Part shown: positions 42,401-50,884 of the stretch, one piece after another | Layout: each line of letters starts with the position of its first letter | Numbering within the stretch: the first letter of the stretch is position 1 | Program-made: the position numbers and the translations under genes | Notes under the pieces: model-generated | The model's database searches: none | Seen by the model: only the letters and a program-made list of their open reading frames with translations | Told to the model about the DNA's origin: nothing | NCBI GenBank assembly: GCA_010672925.1 | Contig: JAAHFP010000028.1 | Coordinates: 1 to 64,000 of the forward strand | Length of the DNA stretch: 64,000 bases | From: Symploca sp. SIO1C2 | GTDB lineage: Bacteria; Cyanobacteriota; Cyanobacteriia; Cyanobacteriales; Coleofasciculaceae | Direction of reading: 5' to 3'

Positions 42401-43677
42401 AGTCCAGTACAAACTCATCTTCAGATGTAGCTGAATCTGAATCTCAATCTGTTTCTGCATTTGAGGAGCGCTTTACATTGCAGTTTCAGGAATATTTGGA
42501 GCTACCTACCGACATTCCACTAACAACACTAACGCAGACTCGTGAGCTTCTGCTCAACATAGAAAAAGAAACTGGAGTTAAAGCAGCATTGATCTATGTC
42601 GCTTTTGTTCCCCAGACAATTACACCAGGAGCACCTTCCCAAAATTCTCAAGATCAGTTGGAGTTAATCCTAGTAACGGCTGAGGAACCAGTAATTCGCC
42701 ACCGGGTGGAAGGAACTACTCGGAGGCAAGTCCTCAGTGTTGCGATGGAATTTCGTTTGGAAGTGACTAATTCCCAGAGCCAAGACTACCAAATGTCTGC
42801 TAATCAGCTTTATGATTGGGTAATAACACCTCTAGAAGCAGAGCTACAAGCGCGAGGTATTAATAATTTAGTCTTCCTTCTGGACAATGGCTTGCGTTCC
42901 ATACCCATTGCCGCTTTTCATAATGGTCAAGAATTCCTAATTGAAAAATACAGTATTGGGTTGATGCCTAGTATCAGCCTTAGTGATACTCGCTACCAAG
43001 ATGTAGAAAATTTGCAAGTTCTGGCAATGGGAGCAGCAAAGTTTACTAATCGCAAGTCTTTACCCGCAGTACCGATAGAGTTATCGCTAATTACCTCTTC
43101 TTTATGGCAAGGCAAGTCTTTCCTTAATAAGGAATTTACCCTAGAAAACCTCAATAGTCAACGACTGCAGCAACCCTTTGGCATAATTCATCTAGCGACT
43201 CATGCTGATTTTCAACCAGGGAAACTCACTAACTCATATATTCAACTTTGGGATGCCAAACTGCGACTGAACCAATTGTCTCAATTAGGTTGGAATAATC
43301 CACCAGTAGAACTACTAGTATTAAGTGCTTGTCGAACAGCATTGGGAAGTGAAGAAGCTGAATTAGGCTTTGCGGGGTTAGCGGTCAAAGCAGGTGTTAA
43401 GTCTGCGGTGGGCAGTTTGTGGTATGTCAGTGATCACGGAACCCTAGGATTGATGATGCAACTCTACCAAAAGCTGAAACCTGCAGCGATTAAAGCGGAA
43501 GCTCTGCAACAAGCACAACTAGCTATGCTTAAAGGGGAAGTATCTCTCGAAGGAGGAAAATTAATCACAGACAGCCAGTCAGTATCCCTACCACCAGAAC
43601 TAGCTCAGCTAACAGACCAAGATTTTCAGCATCCCTACTTCTGGTCAGGTTTTACCATGATTGGCAGTCCTTGGTAA
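39490..43677 (+). CDS. Exoprotein fusing TPS haemagglutinin domain to a C-terminal CHAT peptidase-like domain
   Basis: 1395 residues from ATG at 39490. A signal peptide (KYLLLAFVASFFPTVAAAQ) is followed by a TPS domain (about 30-260; NLFHSFSQFGLEPNQTVNFLSNP, SHLFLINPAGILFG). A beta-helix stretch runs to about 595. Then come low-complexity spacers: NPVTNPVTNP (about 600-670), poly-Ser (about 670-715), PIEVEDTxxVETEST repeats (about 740-895) and NNTTVVETDNTST repeats (to about 960). The CHAT domain fills 990-1395, with His1238 in IIHLATHADF, Cys1281 in LVLSACRTALG, then GLAVKAGVKSAVGSLWYVSD and HPYFWSGFTMIG. This predicts a caspase-like domain carried to the cell surface by two-partner secretion. 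No TpsB is adjacent; the one at 1-1444 might serve. The TTG at 39469 is an alternative start. Confidence 0.9.
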   Translation: MFKKKDKRNKYLLLAFVASFFPTVAAAQPIVPATDGTGTVVIPQGQSFEIQGGQVSGDGANLFHSFSQFGLEPNQTVNFLSNPTIQNILSRVTGGEASVINGLLQVTGGNSHLFLINPAGILFGTNARLDIPASFTATTATGIGFGDNWFNATGGNDYAALVGTPNTLSFSNSQTPGAIVNAAQLTVTTGSDLTLVGGTVISIGHLEALGGDIIVEAVPGESMLRLSQPGHLLSIEIPQPTSPITPLSLPQLLTGNNPTATVVVNDAGQVQLIESGILVENGDVVVNHTSAQTATLSAENNLTLVESQLQTTGDLNLLARDTVRVRDSLANPFLASAGGNLHIQGNQNIDLLALNHPQTPFQSGGDLRLVSDGDISGDSHFASGGSFSILNLADGPGNFVSYFDPIISSNGDVTFGDYTGVALKVESTGSINAGNITITGPDTSLTGPDPDIATLTNFPALILRAGLSELVNAPNTPNNQGGAIFDSSGVTSSPGSINVGNINTSNQGQGDAGPVILSATGDITTDNITTNDQGPGNAGFVNLSAEGEINVGDLDTSEQGPGDSGAVTLTAGGTIINGTIDQQEQGPGNPAGTPTITANTNLVTDPVTNPVTNPVTNPVTNPVTNPITNPVTNPVTNPVTNPGTNPVTNPGTNPGTNSVTNPGTNSVTNPISSSISSSSNSSSNSSSSSSSNSSSSSSSSSSSSSSSSSSSSSSDTTSIDNLTLSPFYPIINPPDQGNSSPIEVEDTNFVETESNTPIEVEDTNFVETESNTPIEVEDTNFVETESNTPIEVEDTNFVETESTIPIEVEDTSVVETESTSPIEVEDTSAVETESTSPIEVEDTSAVETESTSPIEVEDTSAVETESTSPIEVEDPSAVATESTIPIEVEDTSTTEPNNTTVVETDNTSTTEPNNTTVVETDNTSTAETNNTTVVEIDNTSTTESNNTTVAETDNTSVAETSNEQSISDNEQSSTNSSSDVAESESQSVSAFEERFTLQFQEYLELPTDIPLTTLTQTRELLLNIEKETGVKAALIYVAFVPQTITPGAPSQNSQDQLELILVTAEEPVIRHRVEGTTRRQVLSVAMEFRLEVTNSQSQDYQMSANQLYDWVITPLEAELQARGINNLVFLLDNGLRSIPIAAFHNGQEFLIEKYSIGLMPSISLSDTRYQDVENLQVLAMGAAKFTNRKSLPAVPIELSLITSSLWQGKSFLNKEFTLENLNSQRLQQPFGIIHLATHADFQPGKLTNSYIQLWDAKLRLNQLSQLGWNNPPVELLVLSACRTALGSEEAELGFAGLAVKAGVKSAVGSLWYVSDHGTLGLMMQLYQKLKPAAIKAEALQQAQLAMLKGEVSLEGGKLITDSQSVSLPPELAQLTDQDFQHPYFWSGFTMIGSPW

Positions 43678-43757
43678 TTTAATTAGGGTTTGCTGAAAAA
43701 GTAATAAGTAATAAGCAGTAGTAGGACTTCACTCCAAAAAGAAGCCAGAAACAAACT

Positions 43758-44090
43758 CTAGCTAAGAGCAAAATCGGTATATTGCCGCAGATTCGGGGGA
43801 TCTAAACCCAAGACAATATCCTTTTTTGGTACACCTAAATCTACTAATTGGTTAGCAATACCAATTTCCGTACCATCTTGTTGAATCCAGATTTTGCCGT
43901 CAATAATATCCAGGTGGAGAACAACACCATAGACTCGCTTGGAATCTCGCCAGCCTACATAGACTAGTTGATAATGATCTTGCTCAGAATCGAAAATAGT
44001 TTCAGCCTGAATTCTATTATCCCAAACGCGATGGGCATATTCCTTCAGCAGGTTTTTGATATGTTGACGGTATTGGGTGAGGGTATCCAT
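43758..44090 (-). CDS. xisI: XisI-like protein
   Basis: 110 residues. Matches the XisI family (fdxN-element excision controlling factor): MDTLTQYRQHIKNLLKEYA, HYQLVYVGWRDSKRVYGVVLHLDI, GKIWIQQDGTEIGIANQLVDLGVPKKDIVLG. Its ATG lies inside the end of xisH (46-bp overlap), so the two are co-translated. No fdxN element or recombinase lies nearby. In most genomes xisH/xisI pairs occur away from the element and may have another, possibly defence or toxin-like, role. Confidence 0.9.
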   Translation of the reverse strand: MDTLTQYRQHIKNLLKEYAHRVWDNRIQAETIFDSEQDHYQLVYVGWRDSKRVYGVVLHLDIIDGKIWIQQDGTEIGIANQLVDLGVPKKDIVLGLDPPNLRQYTDFALS

Positions 44091-44494
44091 TTTTCTAGCC
44101 TTTCATCTTCGAGGTTATAGGTAACTAAATAGAGTTTATTTTCGGCAATGAGAGCTTGAATAAAGGGTATGAGAAAAAAACGCTCATAAAGGTTGTCAGG
44201 AACAGCAAGATATAGAGTCCGAGTTTTGTCTTGAGATTTTAAGGCAGTGCGGTAGGTAATAAATTGTCCCAGTGCACCGTAAAATTCTGATATTTTTGAA
44301 GGTCCTAAGAAACTCTTGATTTCAACAGCAATTTTTTGTTCCCCTCGCTCTACAGCAATCACTTTTTCCGCTCCCAAATCTATGGCTAAGTCAAAACTAC
44401 CTGCCTGTAAAGGAAAAGGATCGTGAGTGACTATCCAGCCATCTTTTTCGAGAGCGGTTTTGACAACTTTGTGAAATAAGTCACGGGCTGACAC
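44045..44494 (-). CDS. xisH: XisH-like PD-(D/E)XK protein
   Basis: 149 residues, GTG start at 44494 with GGAG upstream. XisH family: ARDLFHKVVKTALEKDGW, SFDLAIDLGAEKVIAVERG, KIAVEIKSFLGPSKISEFYGALGQF. The D...E-I-K pattern and fold match PD-(D/E)XK endonuclease-like proteins. The C-terminus (ERLEKWIPSPNTVNISKTC) is about ten residues longer than usual and forms the overlap with xisI. Confidence 0.9.
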   Translation of the reverse strand: MSARDLFHKVVKTALEKDGWIVTHDPFPLQAGSFDLAIDLGAEKVIAVERGEQKIAVEIKSFLGPSKISEFYGALGQFITYRTALKSQDKTRTLYLAVPDNLYERFFLIPFIQALIAENKLYLVTYNLEDERLEKWIPSPNTVNISKTC

Positions 44495-44575
44495 GATAAT
44501 TTCTCCTATAAACCTAGTTTATCCCAGGGTTTGAGTTTGCCCTCTCCCAAAAGGAGAGAGGTTCTGAGCAATCTG

Positions 44576-44706
44576 ATACCAAATCCGGATCATTGCTCGT
44601 AAAAATTATTCTTTAAGCAAAATCCTTTTCTATTAGCTCCCCCAGTCTCCCCAGCTTCCCTAACTTAACTTACCAAGAGTATCAGTTAGTTAACCGGATT
44701 TTATAT
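44576..44706. mobile_element. MITE-like element with AAATCCGG ends
   Basis: The ends ATACCAAATCCGG and CCGGATTTTATAT are imperfect inverted repeats (11 of 13 pair). The interior carries a CTCCCCCAGTCTCCCCAGC repeat and AATCCTTTTCTATTAG. Size and plan resemble MITE family 1 (ends close on CCGG-like words) with a different terminal sequence. Confidence 0.5.
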
Positions 44707-44862
44707 CGGAGAAGAAATACAGCACTTCCCGCAGTAATGCGGTACACCTTAATAAGTGGTCAAGATTTGATAGATTCTTTTCTTGTTGATTTTACTGTAC
44801 CTCGTAGCAGCGGGAAGCGCTGTATCAAATAAAGTAACCAGTGGGTGAGCGAAAAAAAGGGT

Positions 44863-44978
44863 GGGGAGCTGAGGGAGCTGAGGGAGCTGGGGGAGCTGAG
44901 GGAGCTGAGGGAGCTGAGGGAGCTGAGGAAGCTGGGGGAGCTGAGGGAGCTGAGGGAGCTGAGGGAGCTGAGGGAGAA
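44863..44978. repeat. GAGCTGAGG nonamer tandem repeat
   Basis: Thirteen units of GGGAGCTGA with GGGAGCTGG and GGAAGCTGG variants. Same family at 52229-52543, 36676-36710 and 26396-26440, and translated within the 976-residue gene near 58815-58870. Confidence 0.9.
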
Positions 44979-45129
44979 GAGAGAACTTATAATGTTTGGG
45001 CACAAAGCTCAAGAAATCCCACCCAAAATTTCACCTCACCCGTAACCAGTAATAAGCAAGAAAGAATGGAGCTATTTTCCCATTGGATGTGGCAGGCTGG
45101 AAAAAGAGCTAATCTTCAGTCTAAGTCAG

Positions 45130-46425
45130 ATGCAAGACTCCCGTAGCTACTACAAAATTCTACAAGTATCAACAGATGCCACCATTGAGGCGATTAAACA
45201 AGCCTACCGTCGCCTTGCCCGTCAGTATCACCCTGATTTAAATCCCGATAATCCAGAAGCAGCAGACAGATTTAAAGAGATTTGCGAAGCTTATGAAGTT
45301 CTCTCTGACTCAGTGCAGCGTACCCAATATGATCAAGGGTTTAGCGACAGGAGTAGAACCAAAGCAGCTGGCATGAGTCCTCAAGATTTCTATGTGAGAG
45401 CAGCTGCCAAAGCCCTGAAGATAGATTATCGAGGAGCAGTTGCAGATTACACCCAAGCTATTGAACTCAATCCTCACTTTGTTGAAGCCTACCTCAAACG
45501 GGGTGAAATACTTTATAAACTTGGAGATGCCAGGGGAACCCTGAAAGATTGTAATCAAGCACTCAGCCTCAATCCCAATTTGGTTCAGGCTCACTACTAC
45601 AAGGGAAGAGCACGTTATCGATTAGGATATACCCAGGCAGCGATTGAAGCTTATACCCAAGCAATTAGTCAGGAACCGGATCATGGGGAAGCTTACTATC
45701 ACAGAGGTCTAGCTTACAAAGACTTGGAAGAGCGCTCCCAAGCTAGTCAGGATTTACAACAAGCTATAGCTCTTTTTCGTGAGCAAGGGGATGGAGCTAG
45801 CCATCAGTTAGCAAAGGAAACTTTGAGAATCCTCAACAGAAGTCACAAGAAATTTCCCATAACTGTAATCAAGGATACACTAAAAACTTTCCAGTTGTTT
45901 GCCCTTAATCCCGTTGGGGGAATGGTACAAGCTTTTGGGAGACTTGAGCAACGACAAATAGCCGCAGTGGGGATAGTGTTTGCCTTAGTATTCGACTGCT
46001 GCTTTATCTGTGGAGTTTACTTGGGGTGGCAAGATTTACTCCCTCAAGCTTCAATATTTAAACTGTTAATGGTAGGGACTGTACCATTTGTCAGCTTGGC
46101 CACTATAAGTAGAATAGCTCGTTTTATCTGCCGCAGTTCCGGCAGTTGGGCTGGAGATCTGTTCCTAGCTGGTACTACTCTCTTGCCCGCAGGATTTCTA
46201 GTTTTAGCTAGTGGTGTTTCTGATAGTTTAGGTGTTCAGGCCATGATTGCGATCGCGGTATTTACCAGTTGCCATCTAATTCTGACCCTTTACAGCGGTT
46301 GCACTCAAATTGCTCGTCTCTCGGAGCAAGCAGCAACGTTGTTGATTCCGGTGATGTTATTGATTAGTGGTTGGTGTTTCTATGTTGCTGTGCAAGTAAT
46401 GGTAATTTTAGATTTTAGATTTTAG
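45130..46425 (+). CDS. DnaJ-TPR membrane protein
   Basis: 431 residues. J-domain at 5-70 ([25 protein letters not shown] in [10 protein letters not shown]), able to stimulate an Hsp70. TPR units at about 85-220 ([42 protein letters not shown]) bind a client. The C-terminal 160 residues carry four to five membrane helices ([36 protein letters not shown]). It probably recruits DnaK to a membrane site. ATG at 45130. The stop is followed by TTTTAGAT repeats. Confidence 0.88.
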   Translation: MQDSRSYYKILQVSTDATIEAIKQAYRRLARQYHPDLNPDNPEAADRFKEICEAYEVLSDSVQRTQYDQGFSDRSRTKAAGMSPQDFYVRAAAKALKIDYRGAVADYTQAIELNPHFVEAYLKRGEILYKLGDARGTLKDCNQALSLNPNLVQAHYYKGRARYRLGYTQAAIEAYTQAISQEPDHGEAYYHRGLAYKDLEERSQASQDLQQAIALFREQGDGASHQLAKETLRILNRSHKKFPITVIKDTLKTFQLFALNPVGGMVQAFGRLEQRQIAAVGIVFALVFDCCFICGVYLGWQDLLPQASIFKLLMVGTVPFVSLATISRIARFICRSSGSWAGDLFLAGTTLLPAGFLVLASGVSDSLGVQAMIAIAVFTSCHLILTLYSGCTQIARLSEQAATLLIPVMLLISGWCFYVAVQVMVILDFRF

Positions 46426-46606
46426 ATTTTAGATTAAGGGAGCTGCCTTCTTGCAGAATTTTGATTTTCGCCATAGTACTTTATATAAGGATTAGACAGC
46501 GGCTTAACCCAACCTATGGGGAATGCGAGAGCTTACAACACTAGCGTAATCCCTTGGGCGGGTTTTGTATAGCAAAAGCTAGGGACAGAATGCAGAAAGT
46601 AGTCTC

Positions 46607-46680
46607 AATGAAAATTTTTTTTTCACCACCATGCATAAAAATTAACCTCTCTGCTTCTCCTTGTCCCTACCCTACAGATG
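46607..46680. repeat. Dispersed repeat also found inside the TPR-CHAT gene
   Basis: AATGAAAATTTTTTTTTCAC, then CACCATGCATAAAAAT and CCTCTCTGC, match 13350-13400 (GATGAAAAAAATTTTTTCAC, CACCATGCATGAAAAT, CCCTCTCTCC). Here it is intergenic, about 190 bp upstream of hsp20. Confidence 0.65.
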
Positions 46681-46772
46681 TACCGAACATCATTTATTCG
46701 GTTAACTACACTTTTTATTTACTCACAATATCAGTGCGGTTATCACGATTGATTTAGTACAAACAACCGCAT

Positions 46773-46799
46773 TTGCACAACTTAGTTTCTGTCTAATAT
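46773..46799 (+). promoter_or_regulatory. Possible promoter of hsp20
   Basis: TTGCAC and TAATAT separated by 15 bp, with the start codon 69 bp after the -10. Spacing is short for a sigma-70 promoter, so this is tentative. No CIRCE inverted repeat was seen. Confidence 0.3.
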
Positions 46800-46867
46800 A
46801 GGAACTGTAAGCAACAAACAAAAAGCTTAATCAACTCACTCAAACACTACTTATAGGCAGGAAAGAT

Positions 46868-47323
46868 ATGAGACTAGTTCGTTACAACCCTTGGCAAGAA
46901 ATTGATCATCTACAACAACAATTCAACCGCCTCTTTGATGACTATAGAATACCAACAGCTTTGACAGATTTTGGTAATTTTCCGAAAGTCCCAGCCGCTG
47001 AACTTTCCGAAACCAAAGATGCTATCCACCTGAAACTAGACATCCCAGGCATAGAAGCAAAGGATTTGAAGGTAGAAGCTACCAAAGATACTGTTACCAT
47101 CAGCGGTGAGCGTAAAGAAGAATCCCAGCCTGAGGACAAAAGTGTTACCCGCTCCGAGTTCCACTACGGCAAATTCCAGCGTTTGATTCCCTTGCCTGCT
47201 CCGATTCAAAACACGAAGGTGACTGCTGAGTACAAAGACGGCGTTTTACATCTCACTTTGCCCAAGACTGAGGAAGAAAAGAACAAAGTCGTCAAAGTCA
47301 ATATTGAGCAAGCGGCTGCTTAA
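46868..47323 (+). CDS. hspA: Hsp20-family small heat shock protein
   Basis: 151 residues. Alpha-crystallin domain at about 40-140: AAELSETKDAIHLKLDIPGIEAKDLKV, VTISGERKEE, SEFHYGKFQRLIPLPAPI, EYKDGVLHLTLPKTEEEK. The short N-arm starts MRLVRYNPWQEIDHLQQQFNRLF, as in cyanobacterial HspA/Hsp17. It holds unfolding proteins and stabilises membranes in heat and light stress. ATG at 46868 with AGGAAAG upstream and a 69-nt leader from the putative promoter. Terminator at 47359-47392. Confidence 0.95.
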   Translation: MRLVRYNPWQEIDHLQQQFNRLFDDYRIPTALTDFGNFPKVPAAELSETKDAIHLKLDIPGIEAKDLKVEATKDTVTISGERKEESQPEDKSVTRSEFHYGKFQRLIPLPAPIQNTKVTAEYKDGVLHLTLPKTEEEKNKVVKVNIEQAAA

Positions 47324-47358
47324 TCCAAATTTTGCTAGGTAAATAACTTAATAGATTA

Positions 47359-47392
47359 GCTCAGTTACTGGATAGTGACTGGGCTTTTTTTT
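47359..47392 (+). terminator. Rho-independent terminator of hspA
   Basis: Ten-pair stem GCTCAGTTAC/GTGACTGGGC (two G-U pairs), six-base loop, then eight T. It lies 36 bp after the stop. Confidence 0.9.
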
Positions 47393-47492
47393 AGGTGTTA
47401 GGTGTTAGGTGGTAGGTGGTAGGTGTTAGGTGTTAGGTGGTAGGTGTTAGGTGTTAGGTGGTAGGTGGTAGGTGTTAGGTGGTAGGTGTTAG
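47393..47492. repeat. GGTAGGT/GTTAGGT short tandem repeat
   Basis: Fourteen heptamers starting right after the T-tract of the hspA terminator. Then TCCATTC and CCCAATT repeats run to the end of the next gene. Confidence 0.85.
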
Positions 47493-47582
47493 GTAATTTT
47501 CCACGAAAGTACAGAGAATTGCGATCGCGTAAACTTTCCATTCTCCATTCTCCATTCCCAGTTCCCAATTCCCAATTCTCCA

Positions 47583-49355
47583 TTATTCAACAGTAAGTTC
47601 CTGAATATTCCAGGTTACTCCTCCTAGGGCAGAATATTCTACTCCCTGAACGCGATCGCGTACTGCTGCTAGGGAAAGGGGATTCACTAGGTAAATCATT
47701 GGTAAATATTCTTGAGTGAGGCGCTGGATTTCAGCGTATAGCTCCTTGCGTTGTTGCTGATCCAACTCTTGAGCCGCAGCTATATAAAGATCACTAATTT
47801 TCTGCTCCCAAGCAGCTACTTTCCTACCTTGAATTTCTGGTTGACCTGATTGGGGTTTTTGATTGAAGCTGTGCAAACCCCCTTCTACTGACCAGATATT
47901 AGAGCCACTATTCGGCTCATTGCCACCAGTAAATCCTAGCAGATAACACTCCCAATCTAAAGTATTGGAGAGCTTATCCACCAGAGTGCCAAAGGCAATG
48001 GGATTAAAATCTACCTGAATGCCAATTTGACTAAGGTCTTGTTTAATCTGAGCCGCCATTGCTTGCCTGGTATTGTTTTCAGCATTGGTAATCAGTACAA
48101 AGCGAACCTGGTTACCTTCGGCATCTAGCAGTTGTTGCTGAGAGTTGTATTGAAAACCAGCACTGGTGAGCAATTCCCTGGCTTGATCAGGATTATATTC
48201 ATACACAGGTAAACCTTGCTCTGGTGCCAGATAATAAGGACTTTGGATCGAAATTGGTGAATTTTGCCTTTCTCCTAGTCCTCGAAAGGTATTATTAATC
48301 ATAGTTTGGCGGTCAATTGCATAGGCAACTGCCTGCCGGAATTCCACAGTATTGAACCAGCGGGACTTAATGGGATCAACTAAGGGTTTACCATTGCGGC
48401 TACCTTGGTTGAGGTTAAAGGAGATAAAAGTTGTACCGTAAGCTGGACCACCATTATCAATAGTAAAATGACCTTGCCCTTCTTGTCGTTTGAGCAGGGA
48501 AAAATATTCTGGAGAAACACTAATATAGTCCAATCCTCCAGAGCGAAATTGGAGTAAGGAAGTATCTTTGGATTCAACAATTTGCCAGATGATGCGCTCA
48601 ATATAAGGTTGTTGATTGCCTTGCTTGTCTTTACTCCAGTAGTAAGGATTGCGCCGGAAAATTATACGCTGATTAGTGAGGTAGTCTTCGAGTTGGTAAG
48701 GACCATTGACAATAATTTCTTCAGGAGGAGTATCGACTCCCCAAGTGGAAAGAAACAGAGGGTTGCCATCAGCGTCTTGGTCTTCCACATATTGCCGCAG
48801 AGCATGGGCTGGTAAAATCGGTAAACCGGTGCTGCCTAAAAAGGGTGCGAAAGGCTCTGGTACGGTAAATTCAACCCGCTGCTGATCAAGTTTGCGCACC
48901 GTCGGCAGTTGTCGGCTTTGCCCAACCCGGAGGACATCTCTCGCATCTGTAGGAATTGCTTCGTTAAGGTAAATATCGTTATAGGTAAAAACGACATCGT
49001 CTACAGTGAGAGGTTCTCCATCAGACCATTTCAGACCTTCCCGCAGGGTAAACTCAATTTTGAGCTTGTCCTGAGAAACTGTCCAGGATTGGGCAAGAGC
49101 AGGTTCGGTTTTTCCAGTTAGCGGATTTTCTGTGATTAACCCTTCGTAAGTCAGTACAAAAATATTAGGAGATTGCTGACTCAAAGCATAATTAAAAGTC
49201 TTAGGGTCACTCAGAATACCACGTACTAGTTCTGGTATTTGGGCAGCTTCTGTTTCAAATTGAGACAAGCTACAAGCTGATAATGCGATCGCATAAAGTA
49301 AAGGTAGAAGGCAAAAGGCTCCAAGGTAGTTCCAAGGAAAAAATTTTTTCATCAC
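47583..49355 (-). CDS. Peptide/nickel-type ABC transporter substrate-binding lipoprotein (SBP family 5)
   Basis: 590 residues. Lipoprotein signal: MMKKFFPWNYLGAFC...LSAC, lipobox Cys near residue 28. The family 5 solute-binding fold follows: ILSDPKTFNYALSQQSPNIFVLTYEGLI, TLREGLKWSDGEPLTVDDVVFTYNDI, FRQAVAYAIDRQTMINNTFRG, ERIIWQIVESKDTSLLQFRSGGLDYI. It would bind oligopeptides or another ligand in the periplasm for an ABC importer. No permease or ATPase gene is adjacent, so it is an orphan. ATG at 49355 or 49352. Confidence 0.92.
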   Translation of the reverse strand: MMKKFFPWNYLGAFCLLPLLYAIALSACSLSQFETEAAQIPELVRGILSDPKTFNYALSQQSPNIFVLTYEGLITENPLTGKTEPALAQSWTVSQDKLKIEFTLREGLKWSDGEPLTVDDVVFTYNDIYLNEAIPTDARDVLRVGQSRQLPTVRKLDQQRVEFTVPEPFAPFLGSTGLPILPAHALRQYVEDQDADGNPLFLSTWGVDTPPEEIIVNGPYQLEDYLTNQRIIFRRNPYYWSKDKQGNQQPYIERIIWQIVESKDTSLLQFRSGGLDYISVSPEYFSLLKRQEGQGHFTIDNGGPAYGTTFISFNLNQGSRNGKPLVDPIKSRWFNTVEFRQAVAYAIDRQTMINNTFRGLGERQNSPISIQSPYYLAPEQGLPVYEYNPDQARELLTSAGFQYNSQQQLLDAEGNQVRFVLITNAENNTRQAMAAQIKQDLSQIGIQVDFNPIAFGTLVDKLSNTLDWECYLLGFTGGNEPNSGSNIWSVEGGLHSFNQKPQSGQPEIQGRKVAAWEQKISDLYIAAAQELDQQQRKELYAEIQRLTQEYLPMIYLVNPLSLAAVRDRVQGVEYSALGGVTWNIQELTVE

Positions 49356-49491
49356 CTTTTAGATTTTAGATTTTAGATTTTAGATTGAAGAATTAGGCAT
49401 TGTTTACTGTTTTTAAAACAAGCAAATTCAATGTGTCTAAGCTTACCACCTACCACCTAACACCTAACACCTAACACCTACTACCTACCAC

Positions 49492-50232
49492 CTACTTACT
49501 CAGAGCATTTAAAAAGCGCTGAAGATTAGTAAATAATCCAGGCTTTTTGGGAGTTGGTTTCTCATTACCAGTATCACTAATACCTCTAGCCTGAGCTAAG
49601 ATTTGTTCAATGGCTTCTCCTACTGGTTTTTGAGGCTGTTCGGCAATTAATTGATATTCATCTTCTGTTTCTAACCAAACTTGCCACAGTCCAGGATAGG
49701 AGCGCAAGAGAGCAGCTCCATCTAAGGGACGGAGGTAGTAACAAGGTTCAATAGTACTGAGGAAGCGTTCCCTTAATTCGCGAGCCGCTACCCCAATACC
49801 CACGATGGCAATATCTTCCAGTTGGGGGTTGAGCAAAACACAGGGGCGCTCCTGAGCCAGATTGCAAAGTTTTTCCACTTGATTAACTTCTACTGATGAA
49901 GGAGCAACAATCAAGAAAGCCTTATCTTCTGGTTCAATTTTGTTGTCTACTGGGGAGCGACTGGTTCCTACATCTGTCACCTGAAACGGGACTTCTCCCC
50001 AGTCACGACGAGCTAAGGCAGAAGCTCCGGTATCAGAAAAGAGTACTTTTAGTCCTGAGCCATACTCCTCAAAAATGGGTATAAATTGTTGGGTAATCGA
50101 CTGTGCTTGGAGAGCGATTTCTGGAAAGACTAACTCTACTTGCACCCTAGTGTAACCATCATTCAGGGCAGCTTGAGTAGCTTCTTTAGCTTGTGCGATC
50201 GCTTCGTCTAAACTTTTGGGTAGTTGAACCAT
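49492..50232 (-). CDS. DUF1995 family protein
   Basis: 246 residues from ATG at 50232 (MVQLPKSLDEAIAQAKEATQAALNDGYTR). DUF1995 occurs in cyanobacteria and chloroplasts. Typical motifs: RVQVELVFPEIALQAQSI, LKVLFSDTGASALARRDW, AFLIVAPSSVEVNQVEKLC, CYYLRPLDGAALLRSYPGLWQVW. The plant relatives are linked to photosystem assembly; a similar role here is only a guess. No membrane segment. A longer frame to 50355 translates repeat DNA. Confidence 0.85.
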   Translation of the reverse strand: MVQLPKSLDEAIAQAKEATQAALNDGYTRVQVELVFPEIALQAQSITQQFIPIFEEYGSGLKVLFSDTGASALARRDWGEVPFQVTDVGTSRSPVDNKIEPEDKAFLIVAPSSVEVNQVEKLCNLAQERPCVLLNPQLEDIAIVGIGVAARELRERFLSTIEPCYYLRPLDGAALLRSYPGLWQVWLETEDEYQLIAEQPQKPVGEAIEQILAQARGISDTGNEKPTPKKPGLFTNLQRFLNALSK

Positions 50233-50347
50233 GAGGAATTTAGAGATGGGGGAATGTGGGGAGCTGGAGGAGTTGAGGGAACTGTGAAAAAGGTTAAAGG
50301 GCAGTAAAATGATTAAAACACTTACAGAACAATAAGCAAAGCCCACC

Positions 50348-50445
50348 GGGAGCATCCCATTTTGGAAAAAACATTACCCAATAAACGACACGACAAGGGT
50401 TTCAGCGGTCTTTAAGGAGACAAATCGCCGAAATGGGATGCTCCC
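50348..50445. repeat. Inverted repeat at the end of the IS200/IS605 remnant
   Basis: GGGAGCATCCCATTT (50348-50362) and its exact reverse complement (50431-50445) enclose about 68 bp. Beyond it lies CCCACC...GGTGGG. It lies next to the transposase 3' end, so it may be part of the element's right end. Confidence 0.6.
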
Positions 50446-50495
50446 AGCCCACCTCATTTATGGGTGGGATGTAGCGTAGGCACTTTTAAGTGCCG

Positions 50496-50884
50496 TCAAT
50501 CTTTCCCTTGGGCTTCAATGTAATGAATGAATAGTTGAGCTGGCAACGTTACCAGCCATAGATACAAACAGGAGCCCTAGTCCACATACTAGGAAGTTTC
50601 ATCAACTCAGGAAACTCTTTTCGTAAGAATCTAGCAGTACGCCCCTTGATTCGATGCATTAATTTTGATGGGGCTATATCAGGTGGGCTATTAATAAACA
50701 GGTGAACGTGTTCTGGCTCTATAGCAAGCGTCAGAACTTCACAATCGAGCTCTCGTGCCACGTCATGAATCAGTACATCTAATCGTTGTTTAACGCTACC
50801 CGTTAAAACTTTTCGTCTTCTGCGAACAATCCAGCAGAAGTGATAATTCACTCTTTGAAACCGAATGGTTGGGAGTTCAACCAT
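50496..50884 (-). pseudogene. IS200/IS605 TnpA (Y1 transposase) with two frameshifts
   Basis: Starts MVELPTIRFQRVNYHFCWI at 50884. HUH motif IEPEHVHLFIN and AIKGR-like MHRIKGRTARFLRKEFPELMKLPS are intact. After MWTR the frame is lost (stop at 50549-50551). Downstream pieces FVSMAGNVASSTIH (second frame) and HYIEAQGKD (third frame, with the Tyr region) show two frameshifts. A left-end hairpin CCCACGGCGTG/CGCGTGGG lies at 50938-50962. The element is inactive unless a trans copy acts on it. Confidence 0.85.

Noticed and set aside
43758..44494. xisH/xisI as evidence for an excisable fdxN element
   Set aside because: No recombinase gene (xisF) or interrupted nif gene is in the window, and the pair is often found unlinked to such elements.
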